Notes: generated by a model not told the origin, from the letters alone. Counted from the stretch's first letter, positions 29,395-38,866 are shown. The stretch: 64,000 bases of DNA from Desulfovibrio sp. JC022 (GCF_010470665.1 NZ_VOPZ01000012.1:62001-126000); one strand, 5' to 3'. A program made the numbers and translations.

Positions 29395-29952
29395 ATGATT
29401 AATGAAGTTCTTGCCGACGGCAAAAAAAGAATGGAAGGCGCGCTTACCTCGCTGGTAAACGATTTCGCAAAGCTGCGCACCGGTCGCGCGGCCACCTCGC
29501 TGGTGGATAACGTTTCCGTTGATTATTACGGAACCCCTACTCCCATCAACCAGATGGCTTCCGTTTCCATACCGGATTCCCGTACCATCTCCATCCAGCC
29601 CTGGGACAAAGGAGCTTTCCCTCTTATTGAGAAAGCCCTGCAACAGTCTGATCTCGGCCTGAACCCCGTTAATGACGGCATCATGCTGCGCATTACCATT
29701 CCGCCCCTCACTGAGGAACGCCGTAAGGATCTGGTAAAAATCGCTAAAAAGTACACTGAAGACTCCAAAATTGCTCTGCGCAACGTACGCCGCGATATGA
29801 ATGACACCCTGAAAAAGCTGGAAAAGGACAAGGATATTTCCGAAGACGAACAGCGCAAAGCTCAGGATGATGTTCAAAAAATAACTGATGATTACGTTAA
29901 AAAGTGCGACGTAGCATGCGGCGATAAAGAAAAGGAAATTCTGGAAATCTAA
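29395..29952 (+). CDS. frr: Ribosome recycling factor
   Basis: RRF works with EF-G to split post-termination ribosomes. The 185-residue length is standard. The central signature is [20 protein letters not shown] with [12 protein letters not shown]; the C-terminal helix contains [16 protein letters not shown] and the RNVRRDMND stretch. A ribosome site (GGAGG) overlaps the end of pyrH. uppS follows after four bases. Confidence 0.97.
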   Translation: MINEVLADGKKRMEGALTSLVNDFAKLRTGRAATSLVDNVSVDYYGTPTPINQMASVSIPDSRTISIQPWDKGAFPLIEKALQQSDLGLNPVNDGIMLRITIPPLTEERRKDLVKIAKKYTEDSKIALRNVRRDMNDTLKKLEKDKDISEDEQRKAQDDVQKITDDYVKKCDVACGDKEKEILEI

Positions 29953-29956
29953 TACA

Positions 29957-30652
29957 ATGATGCCCCGACATTTAGCCGTCATCATGGACGGCAATGGACG
30001 GTGGGCACAGGCCCGCGGACTTTCCAGAAGTGAAGGTCACCGGGCCGGAACAGAAGCGGCAAGAAACATCGTCACCCGGTGCCGTGAACTCGGCATCAAG
30101 CACCTGACCCTGTACACCTTTTCCAAGGAAAACTGGGCCAGACCGAAAGATGAAATCAGCACGCTTTTCGACCTGTTGACAGTCTTCCTGAAAAAGGAAT
30201 TGTCCAGCCTGCGCGAGCAGGACATACGCCTGAAAATACTAGGGGAACTCTCTGAGTTCCCCTTCGGCGTGAGGCAGGTTGTGGCCCACACCATGAAAAA
30301 AACGGAAAATTGCAAGTCCATGACCCTCAATCTGGCCCTGAACTACTCAGGGCGGGACGAATTGGTGCGGGCCTGCAAAAAAATGGTTTCTGACGGTATC
30401 AGTGAAGACAAGATCACCGAGGAATCACTGTCCGACTACCTTTACACAGCCGGACAGCCGGACCCGGACCTGATTATACGCACCAGCGGAGAACAGAGGC
30501 TATCAAACTACCTGCTCTATCAGGCTGCATACTCGGAACTGTACTTTACTGATGTCTACTGGCCGGATTTTAGCCCTGAAGAGCTGGATAAGGCTCTTGA
30601 TGATTATACACAGCGGCAACGCAGATTCGGTAAAACCAGCGAACAAGTATAA
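29957..30652 (+). CDS. uppS: Isoprenyl transferase (undecaprenyl diphosphate synthase)
   Basis: This cis-prenyltransferase builds the C55 carrier lipid for cell-wall synthesis. The 231-residue product shows HLAVIMDGNGRWAQARG, GHRAGTEAARNIV, LTLYTFSKENWARP, NLALNYSGRDEL and the C-terminal DPDLIIRTSGEQRLSNYLLYQ, which binds diphosphate. It closes the rpsB-to-uppS block and has its own terminator. In many bacteria cdsA follows directly; here cdsA lies 7.3 kb away. Confidence 0.97.
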   Translation: MMPRHLAVIMDGNGRWAQARGLSRSEGHRAGTEAARNIVTRCRELGIKHLTLYTFSKENWARPKDEISTLFDLLTVFLKKELSSLREQDIRLKILGELSEFPFGVRQVVAHTMKKTENCKSMTLNLALNYSGRDELVRACKKMVSDGISEDKITEESLSDYLYTAGQPDPDLIIRTSGEQRLSNYLLYQAAYSELYFTDVYWPDFSPEELDKALDDYTQRQRRFGKTSEQV

Positions 30653-30655
30653 AAC

Positions 30656-30690
30656 AAATCCCGTAGAGATTCTCTCTGCGGGATTTTTTA
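30656..30690 (+). terminator. Terminator of pyrH-frr-uppS
   Basis: The stem AAATCCCG-AGAGA / TCTCT-CGGGATTT is followed by a T run, immediately after the uppS stop. Confidence 0.92.
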
Positions 30691-30875
30691 ATGTCTTAAT
30701 CCTCCCTCTTATAACCTTCTTCGACAAATTCTTTTTTTTATCGACAAAATCAGGTAAACTACTTTATTCTATCTAAAAAACATGCAATGAATTATGCTTG
30801 GAATGATTTCAATAATCTTCCAGCTGCATATACCTTAACAGCCAGCGCGTTCACATGAATACAGGGAGGTTTTTC

Positions 30876-32636
30876 ATGTCATCAAGATTGGTTTCCATCC
30901 TGATAGTCTGCCTAACAGCCTGCTTGCTTGTAGCAGGATGTGTCCCCAAAAAGAATACGCAAAACAATGCGGTAAAAACAACAGTCAGAACTGAAACGGT
31001 TGTTGTTACCCCCATTGTAACAGGCAAAACCCTTCTAAAAAGCAATGTCCGCGAAGTGTCGTCATCTAAAGCTGATATAGTCGATATCCTCGCCAAAAAT
31101 ACGCAAGTGGAACTGATCGGGAAAAATGGCAACTGGTACAAAATCAAGCGCATGGACGACAGCGCAAAGGCCGGTTTCGTCTACCATAAACTGATCAACC
31201 TTGATTTCGGGAACTACCTCGGCACACGGGGCAGAAACAAAGAAAAAACAGTTGTCTATGCAGCCCCGAACAGAAAATCTCAGACCGTTCGGGTCATACA
31301 GCCGCAGACCACTTTTGACATCCTCGGTATTGAAAACAATTTTTACAAGATCAAAGGTGAAGACTTTGAGGGATACGCCCAGACCAAACTGTGTGTAGCC
31401 AATCCGCTCAGCCCTATTGCCAAAACAGAAACCAGGACTATCACCGTCAAAGCTGTTCCTGAAGATTCCGGTCCTACCAACATTGCAGCGGCTAAAAGAA
31501 AATCAGCTGTAACTCCGAAGCCCAAAAAAGAAAAAATTAAAATCAGGACCAGCAGCAAAACTAAAAAGAAAACCACTACCAAAAAAAGAAGCAGTGGGGA
31601 TAATCAAGCTGCAATGGCCATATTCGGGGCATTCGCAAACGCCCTGCTCAGCGGCGGTGGACAGCAGAATATGCAGGCCCAGCAGCCTCAAAGCACCAAC
31701 GACAGCATAATAGACATACTAAAAACTCTGGATGCAAGTAAGGAACTGGCCAAAAAAACAGTTGAAATACGCGAGCAGATGCTGGACGCACTGAACGAGA
31801 CCCGCGCTCTGCAATCTTTGGTCGGTGCTACTGTCTCCGCCATGAACCAGAACTACAAGGCGGCAGCCGATACCGCGCGCGGGGTCAGCTCCACCGGTAT
31901 GAAAAAAATATCCATCAAGGCTTTCATCAAAGACCTTTCATACGAACCCACTGACTCTATTGAAGGTGCGGCGATAAAAATTGCTCAAAACGGGAAGATG
32001 CTCAAGGCACTGGAAAGCCAGATCAAATCCGAGGCCTCGAACTTTTCACAGCTCAACGCCCAGCAGATCCAGAACCTTGACTCCATCATAAGCTCTTTTT
32101 CCAATAATCTGCACGCATCCAACGCACTCTATGACATGAGCATAGACAAATCAGGCAATATCATTCTGAGCATTGACCGGGCCATGGGCTCGTACGCAGC
32201 AAAAGGCGAGCAGATGAGTGCGGAAGTAGCCAAGCAATTAACAATCATCGGCCTGTCCATTGCCGAACTAGTCAACCAGATCAGTAATGCCCAGAACAAT
32301 CCCATCGGTGCAATTGCGGCACTACCAAGACTGATGGACACTATGGACCAATTCCAGATAATGCAAAATCTGTTCAATGATTTTGAGGCCGATTTTAACT
32401 ACATCGAACAAAACTCGGCTGTAATCACACAACAGGGACGGGACATAAGCAGTATAATTATGACCGCACGTCGTAAAAACACACAAGTCACAACCCTGCT
32501 TGAATCCTATTACCAGCAAAAACTGACCTTAAGCAGCAGGCTGAAAAAGAAACTCTCCAGCCAAGCTGCATCCGGCTTTAAGCAGGTGGAAGAAAAAGCT
32601 TCCTCTGTCGCTCTGGCCGAAGACATGTTAGATTAG
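30876..32636 (+). CDS. Lipoprotein with two bacterial SH3-like domains and a helical C-terminus
   Basis: This 586-residue lipoprotein starts at an ATG preceded by GGGAGG. The signal ends in LLVAGC with the lipidated Cys22. Two SH3b-like domains follow (about residues 50-105 and 118-165), recognised by SNVRE, NWYKIK and GFVYHKL in the first and APNRKSQTVRVIQ, FYKIKG and GYAQTKL in the second. A lysine-rich linker leads to a long alpha-helical, Gln- and Ser-rich region. SH3b domains often bind peptidoglycan. It heads a four-gene run of exported proteins; the combination of domains and context is not one I recognise. Confidence 0.75.
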   Translation: MSSRLVSILIVCLTACLLVAGCVPKKNTQNNAVKTTVRTETVVVTPIVTGKTLLKSNVREVSSSKADIVDILAKNTQVELIGKNGNWYKIKRMDDSAKAGFVYHKLINLDFGNYLGTRGRNKEKTVVYAAPNRKSQTVRVIQPQTTFDILGIENNFYKIKGEDFEGYAQTKLCVANPLSPIAKTETRTITVKAVPEDSGPTNIAAAKRKSAVTPKPKKEKIKIRTSSKTKKKTTTKKRSSGDNQAAMAIFGAFANALLSGGGQQNMQAQQPQSTNDSIIDILKTLDASKELAKKTVEIREQMLDALNETRALQSLVGATVSAMNQNYKAAADTARGVSSTGMKKISIKAFIKDLSYEPTDSIEGAAIKIAQNGKMLKALESQIKSEASNFSQLNAQQIQNLDSIISSFSNNLHASNALYDMSIDKSGNIILSIDRAMGSYAAKGEQMSAEVAKQLTIIGLSIAELVNQISNAQNNPIGAIAALPRLMDTMDQFQIMQNLFNDFEADFNYIEQNSAVITQQGRDISSIIMTARRKNTQVTTLLESYYQQKLTLSSRLKKKLSSQAASGFKQVEEKASSVALAEDMLD

Positions 32637-32658
32637 AAAAAATGAAAGGAGTTTATTC

Positions 32659-32877
32659 ATGAAAAAAGTACTTATGCTGATTCTCTGTGCCATGCTGCTT
32701 CTCGGATTTGCCGGTTGCGCTAAAAAATTCTCTCATGCTCAATCCGCCAAAACCTCCATGCATGACGTAGGCGAATCCGCCGAGGATCTGAAAGACGAAA
32801 CTGAATCCTCCAAACACAAGACTGAAGATATCAAAGAAAAAGAAGCTCAAGATAACTTGCAGGGACACCAGTGGTAA
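32659..32877 (+). CDS. Small lipoprotein
   Basis: This 72-residue lipoprotein has a GGAG ribosome site. The signal ends in LGFAGC with lipidated Cys20. The mature part is about 50 residues, hydrophilic and highly charged, with many Glu, Lys and Asp and a probable helix. It lies between the SH3 lipoprotein and the next exported protein gene, five bases from the latter, so all are likely co-transcribed. Function unknown. Confidence 0.75.
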   Translation: MKKVLMLILCAMLLLGFAGCAKKFSHAQSAKTSMHDVGESAEDLKDETESSKHKTEDIKEKEAQDNLQGHQW

Positions 32878-32881
32878 AACT

Positions 32882-33997
32882 ATGCTCCGCTTATTGTGTA
32901 TAATTCCGGTTCTGCTGGCCATGCTAATCAGTCCTGCGTGGTCTGAGGCGAAAGAACTGTTCATCATTCCCTCCGCCATCGGCAAGGTACGCAATAAAGA
33001 AAAAGACCGCCACAAAACGGAACTGGGTATCATACTCAAAGATAAGCAATTCAAAAAAGTGCTGCGCAAAGGAGTCATCGGATTCCTGAAACGGGCAGCC
33101 GCAAAAAACGAAGGGGTGAAACTTAAAAGGGCCGGATTCGGAGATAAATTCGACCCTGAATCCATCCTTGTCCCCCTGCTCTTTGTGGATAACGTCATAT
33201 CCTTTGTGGATGAATACGGTTCAGCGGAACAACGGCTTTATAAAGGACGGGTCTACATCGGCTTGAACTTCCTGCTTTTTCAGGCCAAGTCCGAATCGCT
33301 GGTTTATTCCGCCCCCATGCTCATTTCCGTTCCCTATCTGGATAAAACCAAGAACTTCAGCCTTGAACCTTTAGCCGGACAGATAAGGTCTTCCATTGTG
33401 GAATTCTTCACTGACCGTAAAAGGCTCAAAGCTGACGCGCAGGACGAGCTGGGTAAATGTCTAGCAAACATGGACTACCTGTTCTCAACCAAAACCTGCG
33501 CTATCAAAGATATCAATCTTTCCAAAGGAACGCTCAAACGCATCCGGAATCCGGCCAAATATAAATCACTGGCCCAGATGCTGGCTTCGCAGGCTCTTTC
33601 ACAGGAAATGATGGTCCTGCCCCCCAAATCGAGATTTAACGCCATCCGCCGCGGCTTGCACGCTTCGGTTTCCATGTTCGGAGTATCCTTTCAACAGGGC
33701 TCTGAAAATTCGGGATTCTCGGAAAGGGATAACGTTTACCAGACCAGTATGCGCATGCCCAAACCGGAAACGGTATTCAACCTGACCATCAAAACCGGCA
33801 CCAAGGACAACGACCTCGGTGCCTTCATAGAACGCAACTACACCACCGCCGCTTACTTACAAGGCAGCGGCAATGTCATAAAATGTATCAAGGCCGTAGA
33901 TGTAACCGTTGCCAAACAACATACGTCCGTATCCGATGTGAACTTTTACAACAGCCTGATCAATGCTCTTTCCGATCTGGATTCCTGCAAACGTTAA
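32882..33997 (+). CDS. Periplasmic protein of unknown function
   Basis: This 371-residue exported protein has a signal peptide cleaved after about residue 22 (ISPAWSEA). The mature protein is basic, with no transmembrane segment and no family I recognise. It contains a repeated charged/hydrophobic alternation and cysteines near the middle and end. Its last residues share a 19-base identical stretch with the next gene. Translation starts 5 bases after the small lipoprotein. Likely function: an envelope component working with its neighbours, by context only. Confidence 0.65.
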   Translation: MLRLLCIIPVLLAMLISPAWSEAKELFIIPSAIGKVRNKEKDRHKTELGIILKDKQFKKVLRKGVIGFLKRAAAKNEGVKLKRAGFGDKFDPESILVPLLFVDNVISFVDEYGSAEQRLYKGRVYIGLNFLLFQAKSESLVYSAPMLISVPYLDKTKNFSLEPLAGQIRSSIVEFFTDRKRLKADAQDELGKCLANMDYLFSTKTCAIKDINLSKGTLKRIRNPAKYKSLAQMLASQALSQEMMVLPPKSRFNAIRRGLHASVSMFGVSFQQGSENSGFSERDNVYQTSMRMPKPETVFNLTIKTGTKDNDLGAFIERNYTTAAYLQGSGNVIKCIKAVDVTVAKQHTSVSDVNFYNSLINALSDLDSCKR

Positions 33998-34021
33998 CCG
34001 GAACGCAGCCAAGGAGATTCC

Positions 34022-34657
34022 ATGAAAAAAAAATCAACAATTGCACTTATCATTTCCGCCCTGCTGGTGCTATCCTTTGCCACTGCCGGAGTATGCGGCA
34101 GCAAAGACGGATACAAAATTTACAAAAAAACCGGAAAGCCGACCATCGTATTTTCGCTGGTTCCCCGCATCAAAGGGGAAAATCTTTCCCCGCAGGAATG
34201 CGAAAACCTGATTCGTAACCTGAACAAGTCATTGCAGCAGGAGTTCAACGAAGCCGGGTTTCAAACCCACCGCGACCGCATGATTACCGGATTCCTGCTG
34301 GATTCCTGCAAACGTTCATACGCAACCTCTCAGCAGACTGTAACCGAGGATGAAATCATAAGCATCGCCCGTGACAACGCTGTAGACTACGTGGTTATCG
34401 GCGCATCTGAAGTTGATATTGAATATGATGAAGATTATGAGCAATACTCAGCTCTGGTGGACATCAACGGCGATTTTCTCGGAGTGGAATTCGACCCGCC
34501 CACCTCATACGCCCTGAACCTGACCGGGGAATACATGCACCCCAAGAAAGATAGGCTGATCAAACTTGCTGTTATCGATATTGCACGCAAAATTGCCCGC
34601 TTAAGGACAATCGACACCGTACTGACCCACTGGCAGGAAAATAATAAGAAAAGATAA
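34022..34657 (+). CDS. Periplasmic protein, possibly CsgG/FlgT-like fold
   Basis: This 211-residue exported protein has a signal peptide ending near residue 25 and GGAG upstream of the ATG. It has a VFSLVPRIKGENLSPQEC start to the mature domain, then ARDNAVDYVVIGASEVDIEYDED and KLAVIDIARKIARL. The pattern of a helix followed by DYVV-G and a beta strand resembles small outer-membrane assembly proteins in the CsgG/FlgT style, but this is a weak impression. It is the fourth gene in the 30876-34657 run and is followed by a terminator. Confidence 0.6.
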   Translation: MKKKSTIALIISALLVLSFATAGVCGSKDGYKIYKKTGKPTIVFSLVPRIKGENLSPQECENLIRNLNKSLQQEFNEAGFQTHRDRMITGFLLDSCKRSYATSQQTVTEDEIISIARDNAVDYVVIGASEVDIEYDEDYEQYSALVDINGDFLGVEFDPPTSYALNLTGEYMHPKKDRLIKLAVIDIARKIARLRTIDTVLTHWQENNKKR

Positions 34658-34687
34658 ACCATATAACTAAACGTTACAACAAAGCAA

Positions 34688-34727
34688 AAGTCCCGTCATA
34701 CACTTTATGGCGGGACTTGATTTTTAT
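34688..34727 (+). terminator. Terminator of the envelope-protein operon
   Basis: AAGTCCCG-CATA / TATG-CGGGACTT with a short loop is followed by GATTTTT, 30 bases past the stop at 34657. Confidence 0.85.
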
Positions 34728-34830
34728 TCTAAAAAAACATACATACATATCCTGCAAGAATTTAACCCATATCGTTATCTCATTTTTCATCTCTCAAACA
34801 ATGATCAACATCACAACCTCGGAGGATATG

Positions 34831-35760
34831 ATGAAATCTTGGATTATCAAGATTACCTTTCTGTTATGCCTTGTAGTATTTATTCCCGCCACTGCATCTG
34901 CTGGTGATAAAATTAAATTCGGGGTTCCACCATGGCCCGGAGTCACAGTTAAAAGTAACGTTGTAGTACAGCTGCTCTCAGCCATGGGCTATGAAAGCGA
35001 AATGCTCGAAGTAGGCCCTCCTATTATCTACAAGAGCATGACCCTAAATGATATGGACGTATTTCTTGCAGGATGGACCCCCCAACAAAATCCCATGCTC
35101 GACCCACTTGTAAAAGAAGGTAAGGCTATCAAAGTACGCACAAACTTGAGCGATGCCCTTATCGGGGTATGCGTTTCAAAAGCAGCATGGGACGGCGGCG
35201 TAAAATCCGTTGCGGATCTTAATAAGCACTCAGAAAAATTTAATAAAACCATTTATGACATTGAACCAGGGTCAGGTATGCATACTGCCATGACTAAAAT
35301 GATCGACAACAACGTCGGTCAACTCGGAAACTGGGAACATGTGGGAACCACCACTCCGGTCATGCTGGCAGAAGCAGCCAACCGGATAAAGCAAGACAAA
35401 TGGGTCGTATTCGGCTGCTGGAAACCGCATTGGATGACAGTGCAAATGGACATCAAGTTCCTAAATGCCATCCCCGGTACAGAAGATTTGATCAGCGCAA
35501 GCGATGTATATACTGTCACTCGCGCAGGATTTGCTGAACAGTATCCGGAAGTTCAAAAACTACTTGAAAATTTTGTGATTTCTTCAAAAACCCAGAGCGC
35601 ATGGATCAACGATCACGGATACAAGAACCAAGACGCCGCAGATGTAGCCTCCAATTGGATTGCGCAAAACCTGCCTGAAGTAAAAAAATGGCTGAAAAAC
35701 GTCAGAACAACGAGTGGCGAAGACGCATTTGAAGCTGTTAAAGCCAAATACAACAAATAG
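34831..35760 (+). CDS. Glycine betaine/proline-type periplasmic binding protein (OpuAC family)
   Basis: The 309-residue protein starts at an ATG after GGAGG and has a signal peptide ending near ASA (about residue 24). The mature protein shows the quaternary-amine-binding pattern: FGVPPWPGVTV with Trp, VFLAGWTPQQ, IYDIEPGSGMHTAM and FGCWKPHWM, whose tryptophans form the aromatic box. It should capture betaine, choline or carnitine. No permease or ATPase gene is adjacent, so it is an orphan that must work with components elsewhere. An upstream frame from 34717 is not credible. Uptake of betaine fits a marine salt-exposed bacterium. Confidence 0.9.
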   Translation: MKSWIIKITFLLCLVVFIPATASAGDKIKFGVPPWPGVTVKSNVVVQLLSAMGYESEMLEVGPPIIYKSMTLNDMDVFLAGWTPQQNPMLDPLVKEGKAIKVRTNLSDALIGVCVSKAAWDGGVKSVADLNKHSEKFNKTIYDIEPGSGMHTAMTKMIDNNVGQLGNWEHVGTTTPVMLAEAANRIKQDKWVVFGCWKPHWMTVQMDIKFLNAIPGTEDLISASDVYTVTRAGFAEQYPEVQKLLENFVISSKTQSAWINDHGYKNQDAADVASNWIAQNLPEVKKWLKNVRTTSGEDAFEAVKAKYNK

Positions 35761-35779
35761 AAAACCAGCTTAAGCTCAA

Positions 35780-35814
35780 AAAAAGGGAGTGTCGAAATCG
35801 GCACTCCCTTTTCA
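35780..35814. terminator. Bidirectional terminator
   Basis: AAAAGGGAGTG / CACTCCCTTTT stem between the convergent stops at 35760 and 35826, with T residues on both exits. Confidence 0.88.
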
Positions 35815-35825
35815 TTTGTATAAAA

Positions 35826-37559
35826 CTAGTCTTCTTCCAATTGCGAAGGATCAAGCTCCGACTCAGCATAATCCATATACAGACCTGAATCAATGAAGAG
35901 CTTGCACACCTCTTCGTCTATGTGCCTATCCTTGACCATAAATCCTAAAATTTTAATCGCCTGCGAAAGCTTCATGGGTTTCTTGTACGGCCTGTCCTTG
36001 GCTGTCAGGGCCTCAAAAATATCGGCAACCGCCATTATCCGAGCCTGCAAGGGCAGGTCATTCTCGGACAATCCTTTGGGATACCCGGAACCATCCAGCT
36101 TTTCATGATGTCCGGCAGCAAATTCAGGGACACGGGAAAGCCGCTTTGGAAACGGCAGCCGTGAAAGCATTTCATGAGTGATTGCCGCATGGCTTTCGAT
36201 AACTTTACGTTCTTTGTCGGTAAGAGTACCCTTACGAATGCAGAGATTTTTGACCTCATTCTCGGTCAGCCAGTTAAAAGTATCACCGTTGCTTTCATAA
36301 GTACGGGCGGCAATACCCTCCACTCTGGCAATACGATCATCGGACATAAATTCTTTGGGAATGTTGCAGGAATTGACAAATTGGCGGTCCTCCTCCGCCT
36401 GCTCCAGCTCCACAGCATAGCGCATCTCTATTTCAACAAGCTTAGAAGGATCGACCCCATTTGAGAGAGCTGCAACAGTTTCCTCAAGCTGCCTGTTCCT
36501 GATGGTTTCGCAGATTAACCTGAACCGGGCATCGACCATTTCAGAACGATCAAAAATGGTTTCAAGCTTGGTGGACTTATCCACCACATGCTCGGGAATG
36601 GAAATTTTACCAACGTCATGCATCCATGCAGCAAGTTTCAACTCCTCCAGCTCATCAGGAGTAAAATTAACTTCAGCATACTTACCTTCAGTAAGAGAAT
36701 TTACCTTCTCGGCAATCATCATGGTAATGGTCACCACCCTTTCAATGTGACCGTTTGTATAAGGGGATTTGGCATCAATGGCTGCGGCAATACTCTGGAT
36801 TACCGAATAAAGCAGATCTTTAAGACCCTGAATAAGCTGGGCGTTGGTCAAGGCAATGGCTGCCTGCGAAGCCAGTGAACCGACAATATCCACCACTCCG
36901 GGCGAAAATTCGATTACCTCACCCTCATCATCAAGGGCATTAAGCAATTGCAGAACCCCGATAATGTCCTGCTCATGATTCTTTAAAGCCAGCACCAGCA
37001 TTGATTTGGAACGGTATCCGGTGGCGGCATCATATTTACGAGGACCGGTAAAATCAAAACCTTCGGCCTCATAAACATCTGCAATATTAATAGTTTCCCC
37101 GGTCAGACCGCAGTAGGATGAAACATTGGCTTTATTGGGAGTATTACCTGAAGTATAGAGAGGTACCGGAGGCAGGGTGATCTCATTGCCGCTGGTGCCG
37201 CCCATGCGAACCTGCATGGTATCGTTCTGAAGAATAGAAAATTCAAGCTTTCGCCCTTCACGATCCACAACGTAAAGAGTTCCGGCATCAGCCTTGGTCA
37301 ACACACGGGCTTCATCAACAATCATCTCCAGCAAACGTTCAAGACGAGTCTCACCGGACAGGGCCAGCCCGATCTCAGTCAGCCGGTCGACAAGATCATC
37401 ATTAATGCCGCAATCCTTTGCAAATACATCTTCAATATCACGGCACAGCTTACCGATAACCGCATGATATTCCGTATCCTGAAAATAGCTTAACGCTTTT
37501 TCCAAAATCTTATCTAATCCTTCAGTTCCTAAAGGCACTTTCCCGCTCCGTGACACCAT
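35826..37559 (-). CDS. GAF and HD-GYP domain cyclic-di-GMP phosphodiesterase-like protein
   Basis: This 577-residue protein has an N-terminal linker, a GAF domain (about residues 70-240, with GTLYVVDREG and VLQLLNALDDEG), then an HD-GYP domain. HD-GYP features are NGHIERV, AAWMHDVGKISIPEHVVDK, GHHEKLDGSGYPKGL and IMAVADIFEALTAKDRPYKK. HD-GYP enzymes hydrolyse cyclic di-GMP in response to the GAF ligand. Between HDVGK and HHEK the spacing is about 165 residues rather than the usual 60, due to an insertion of roughly 100 residues. The start is uncertain: ATG at 37559 or GTG at 37556 follow AGGGAGGGG; upstream ATGs lack a ribosome site. It is convergent with the betaine-binding gene. Confidence 0.9.
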   Translation of the reverse strand: MVSRSGKVPLGTEGLDKILEKALSYFQDTEYHAVIGKLCRDIEDVFAKDCGINDDLVDRLTEIGLALSGETRLERLLEMIVDEARVLTKADAGTLYVVDREGRKLEFSILQNDTMQVRMGGTSGNEITLPPVPLYTSGNTPNKANVSSYCGLTGETINIADVYEAEGFDFTGPRKYDAATGYRSKSMLVLALKNHEQDIIGVLQLLNALDDEGEVIEFSPGVVDIVGSLASQAAIALTNAQLIQGLKDLLYSVIQSIAAAIDAKSPYTNGHIERVVTITMMIAEKVNSLTEGKYAEVNFTPDELEELKLAAWMHDVGKISIPEHVVDKSTKLETIFDRSEMVDARFRLICETIRNRQLEETVAALSNGVDPSKLVEIEMRYAVELEQAEEDRQFVNSCNIPKEFMSDDRIARVEGIAARTYESNGDTFNWLTENEVKNLCIRKGTLTDKERKVIESHAAITHEMLSRLPFPKRLSRVPEFAAGHHEKLDGSGYPKGLSENDLPLQARIMAVADIFEALTAKDRPYKKPMKLSQAIKILGFMVKDRHIDEEVCKLFIDSGLYMDYAESELDPSQLEED

Positions 37560-38018
37560 CCCCTCCCTGCAAGGATATATATCCTGAAAAACAAAAACCC
37601 GCATATACCACAAATAACGAGGGTCAAGTTCAAAACAACATTAAACATTTAAAGATACTGGCAACTCACATGAAACAAAACATGACCTGTAAACATATTT
37701 CTTAGCCATACCATAAAGACTAAAATTCTGAAACCACTCTCAACCATTTCCAAAAAAGTTTAATATGCATGTAAGTTCTTTATGGCTTTGAAATAATTAA
37801 TATGGAAAAATAACTGTCAACGGCTTGCCCGCTACTTATTAATGAATTATAAAAACGGAGTTTTTTTGCATAAAAAAATAAAATCCGCTTCAGACTGGTA
37901 CTGATTTCTTACTCCTTTCGAGACGTGAAGCTTCCTCTAAAATAGCGGGGAATCATCTTTCAAAAGCAGTATCCATATATTTTAATTGCATTTTGTGGAA
38001 TTTTTAACAGAGGACTTC
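37560..38018. other. Intergenic region between HD-GYP gene and cdsA
   Basis: About 460 bases, AT-rich, between divergent genes. It should contain the promoter for cdsA, which here cannot be read from uppS. I see no further gene, repeat or clear promoter consensus. Confidence 0.4.
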
Positions 38019-38822
38019 ATGCCTTTAAGCAGCCTTCAGAAACGAATCATCACCTCCCTGCTCCTAGTTGCAGCTCTTGCCACAGCCCTTATCATGGGCG
38101 GAAATGTTTTAACCGGCGGACTTGCTGTCTTCTGCACCATCGCCCTTCACGAATTTTATGCCATGTTCTGGCAGGACAGATCACATCTTGCCTCAAGAAT
38201 TGTCGGCATGGCTGCCGGGGCCGGTATAATCCTGACATCCGCAGCGGTTTCCCCGGTCTGGATGCTTTTGATTCTGCTGGGAGCTTTCTGGCTTTTCAAC
38301 TTTCGATTCCTGTTCTCTTTCAGCGCAAAACCGGATCAGGCCGCCTACCATGACAGTCTGGTTCTCTTTGCCGGACTGGTCTACCTTCCCGTAACCATGC
38401 AGTTCATGACCTCCATGAGCAGTTGGGAAATACTTTTCGTGCTTCTTGCGGCCTCTTCTTCAGATACTGCCGCTTTTTATGCCGGAACTTTCTTTGGTAA
38501 AAAGAAAATATGGCCCCAGATCAGCCCCAAAAAATCATGGGCCGGTTCAATGGGCGGGTTTGCAGGATGCATACTCTGCTGCACCCTGTACGGTCATTTT
38601 TTCGGACATGCCCCGGTTCTCTACTGGATAGGCCTTGCGGCAATGCTTAACATTGCGTCCCAGATGGGAGACTTTTTTGAGTCCGCCCTCAAACGCAAAC
38701 TTCAGATCAAAGATTCCGGGAAAATCCTGCCGGGACACGGCGGAGTTCTGGACCGCATCGACAGTCTCGTGCTTGCTCTTCCCGTTTATATTCTGGCAAG
38801 ACAGATTCACTCTTTCTTCTAA
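38019..38822 (+). CDS. cdsA: Phosphatidate cytidylyltransferase
   Basis: CdsA makes CDP-diacylglycerol from phosphatidic acid and CTP in the inner membrane. The 267-residue protein has about seven hydrophobic helices and the family signature SPKKSWAGSMGGFAGC, then SQMGDFFESALKRKLQIKDSGK and PGHGGVLDRIDSL. The ATG at 38019 follows AGAGGA and gives the usual N-terminus. It starts the cdsA-dxr-rseP-tsaB run. Confidence 0.96.
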   Translation: MPLSSLQKRIITSLLLVAALATALIMGGNVLTGGLAVFCTIALHEFYAMFWQDRSHLASRIVGMAAGAGIILTSAAVSPVWMLLILLGAFWLFNFRFLFSFSAKPDQAAYHDSLVLFAGLVYLPVTMQFMTSMSSWEILFVLLAASSSDTAAFYAGTFFGKKKIWPQISPKKSWAGSMGGFAGCILCCTLYGHFFGHAPVLYWIGLAAMLNIASQMGDFFESALKRKLQIKDSGKILPGHGGVLDRIDSLVLALPVYILARQIHSFF

Positions 38823-38866
38823 ACCGGACCTGAGAATAAGGCCCATAAACAAGACGGACAACAGAC

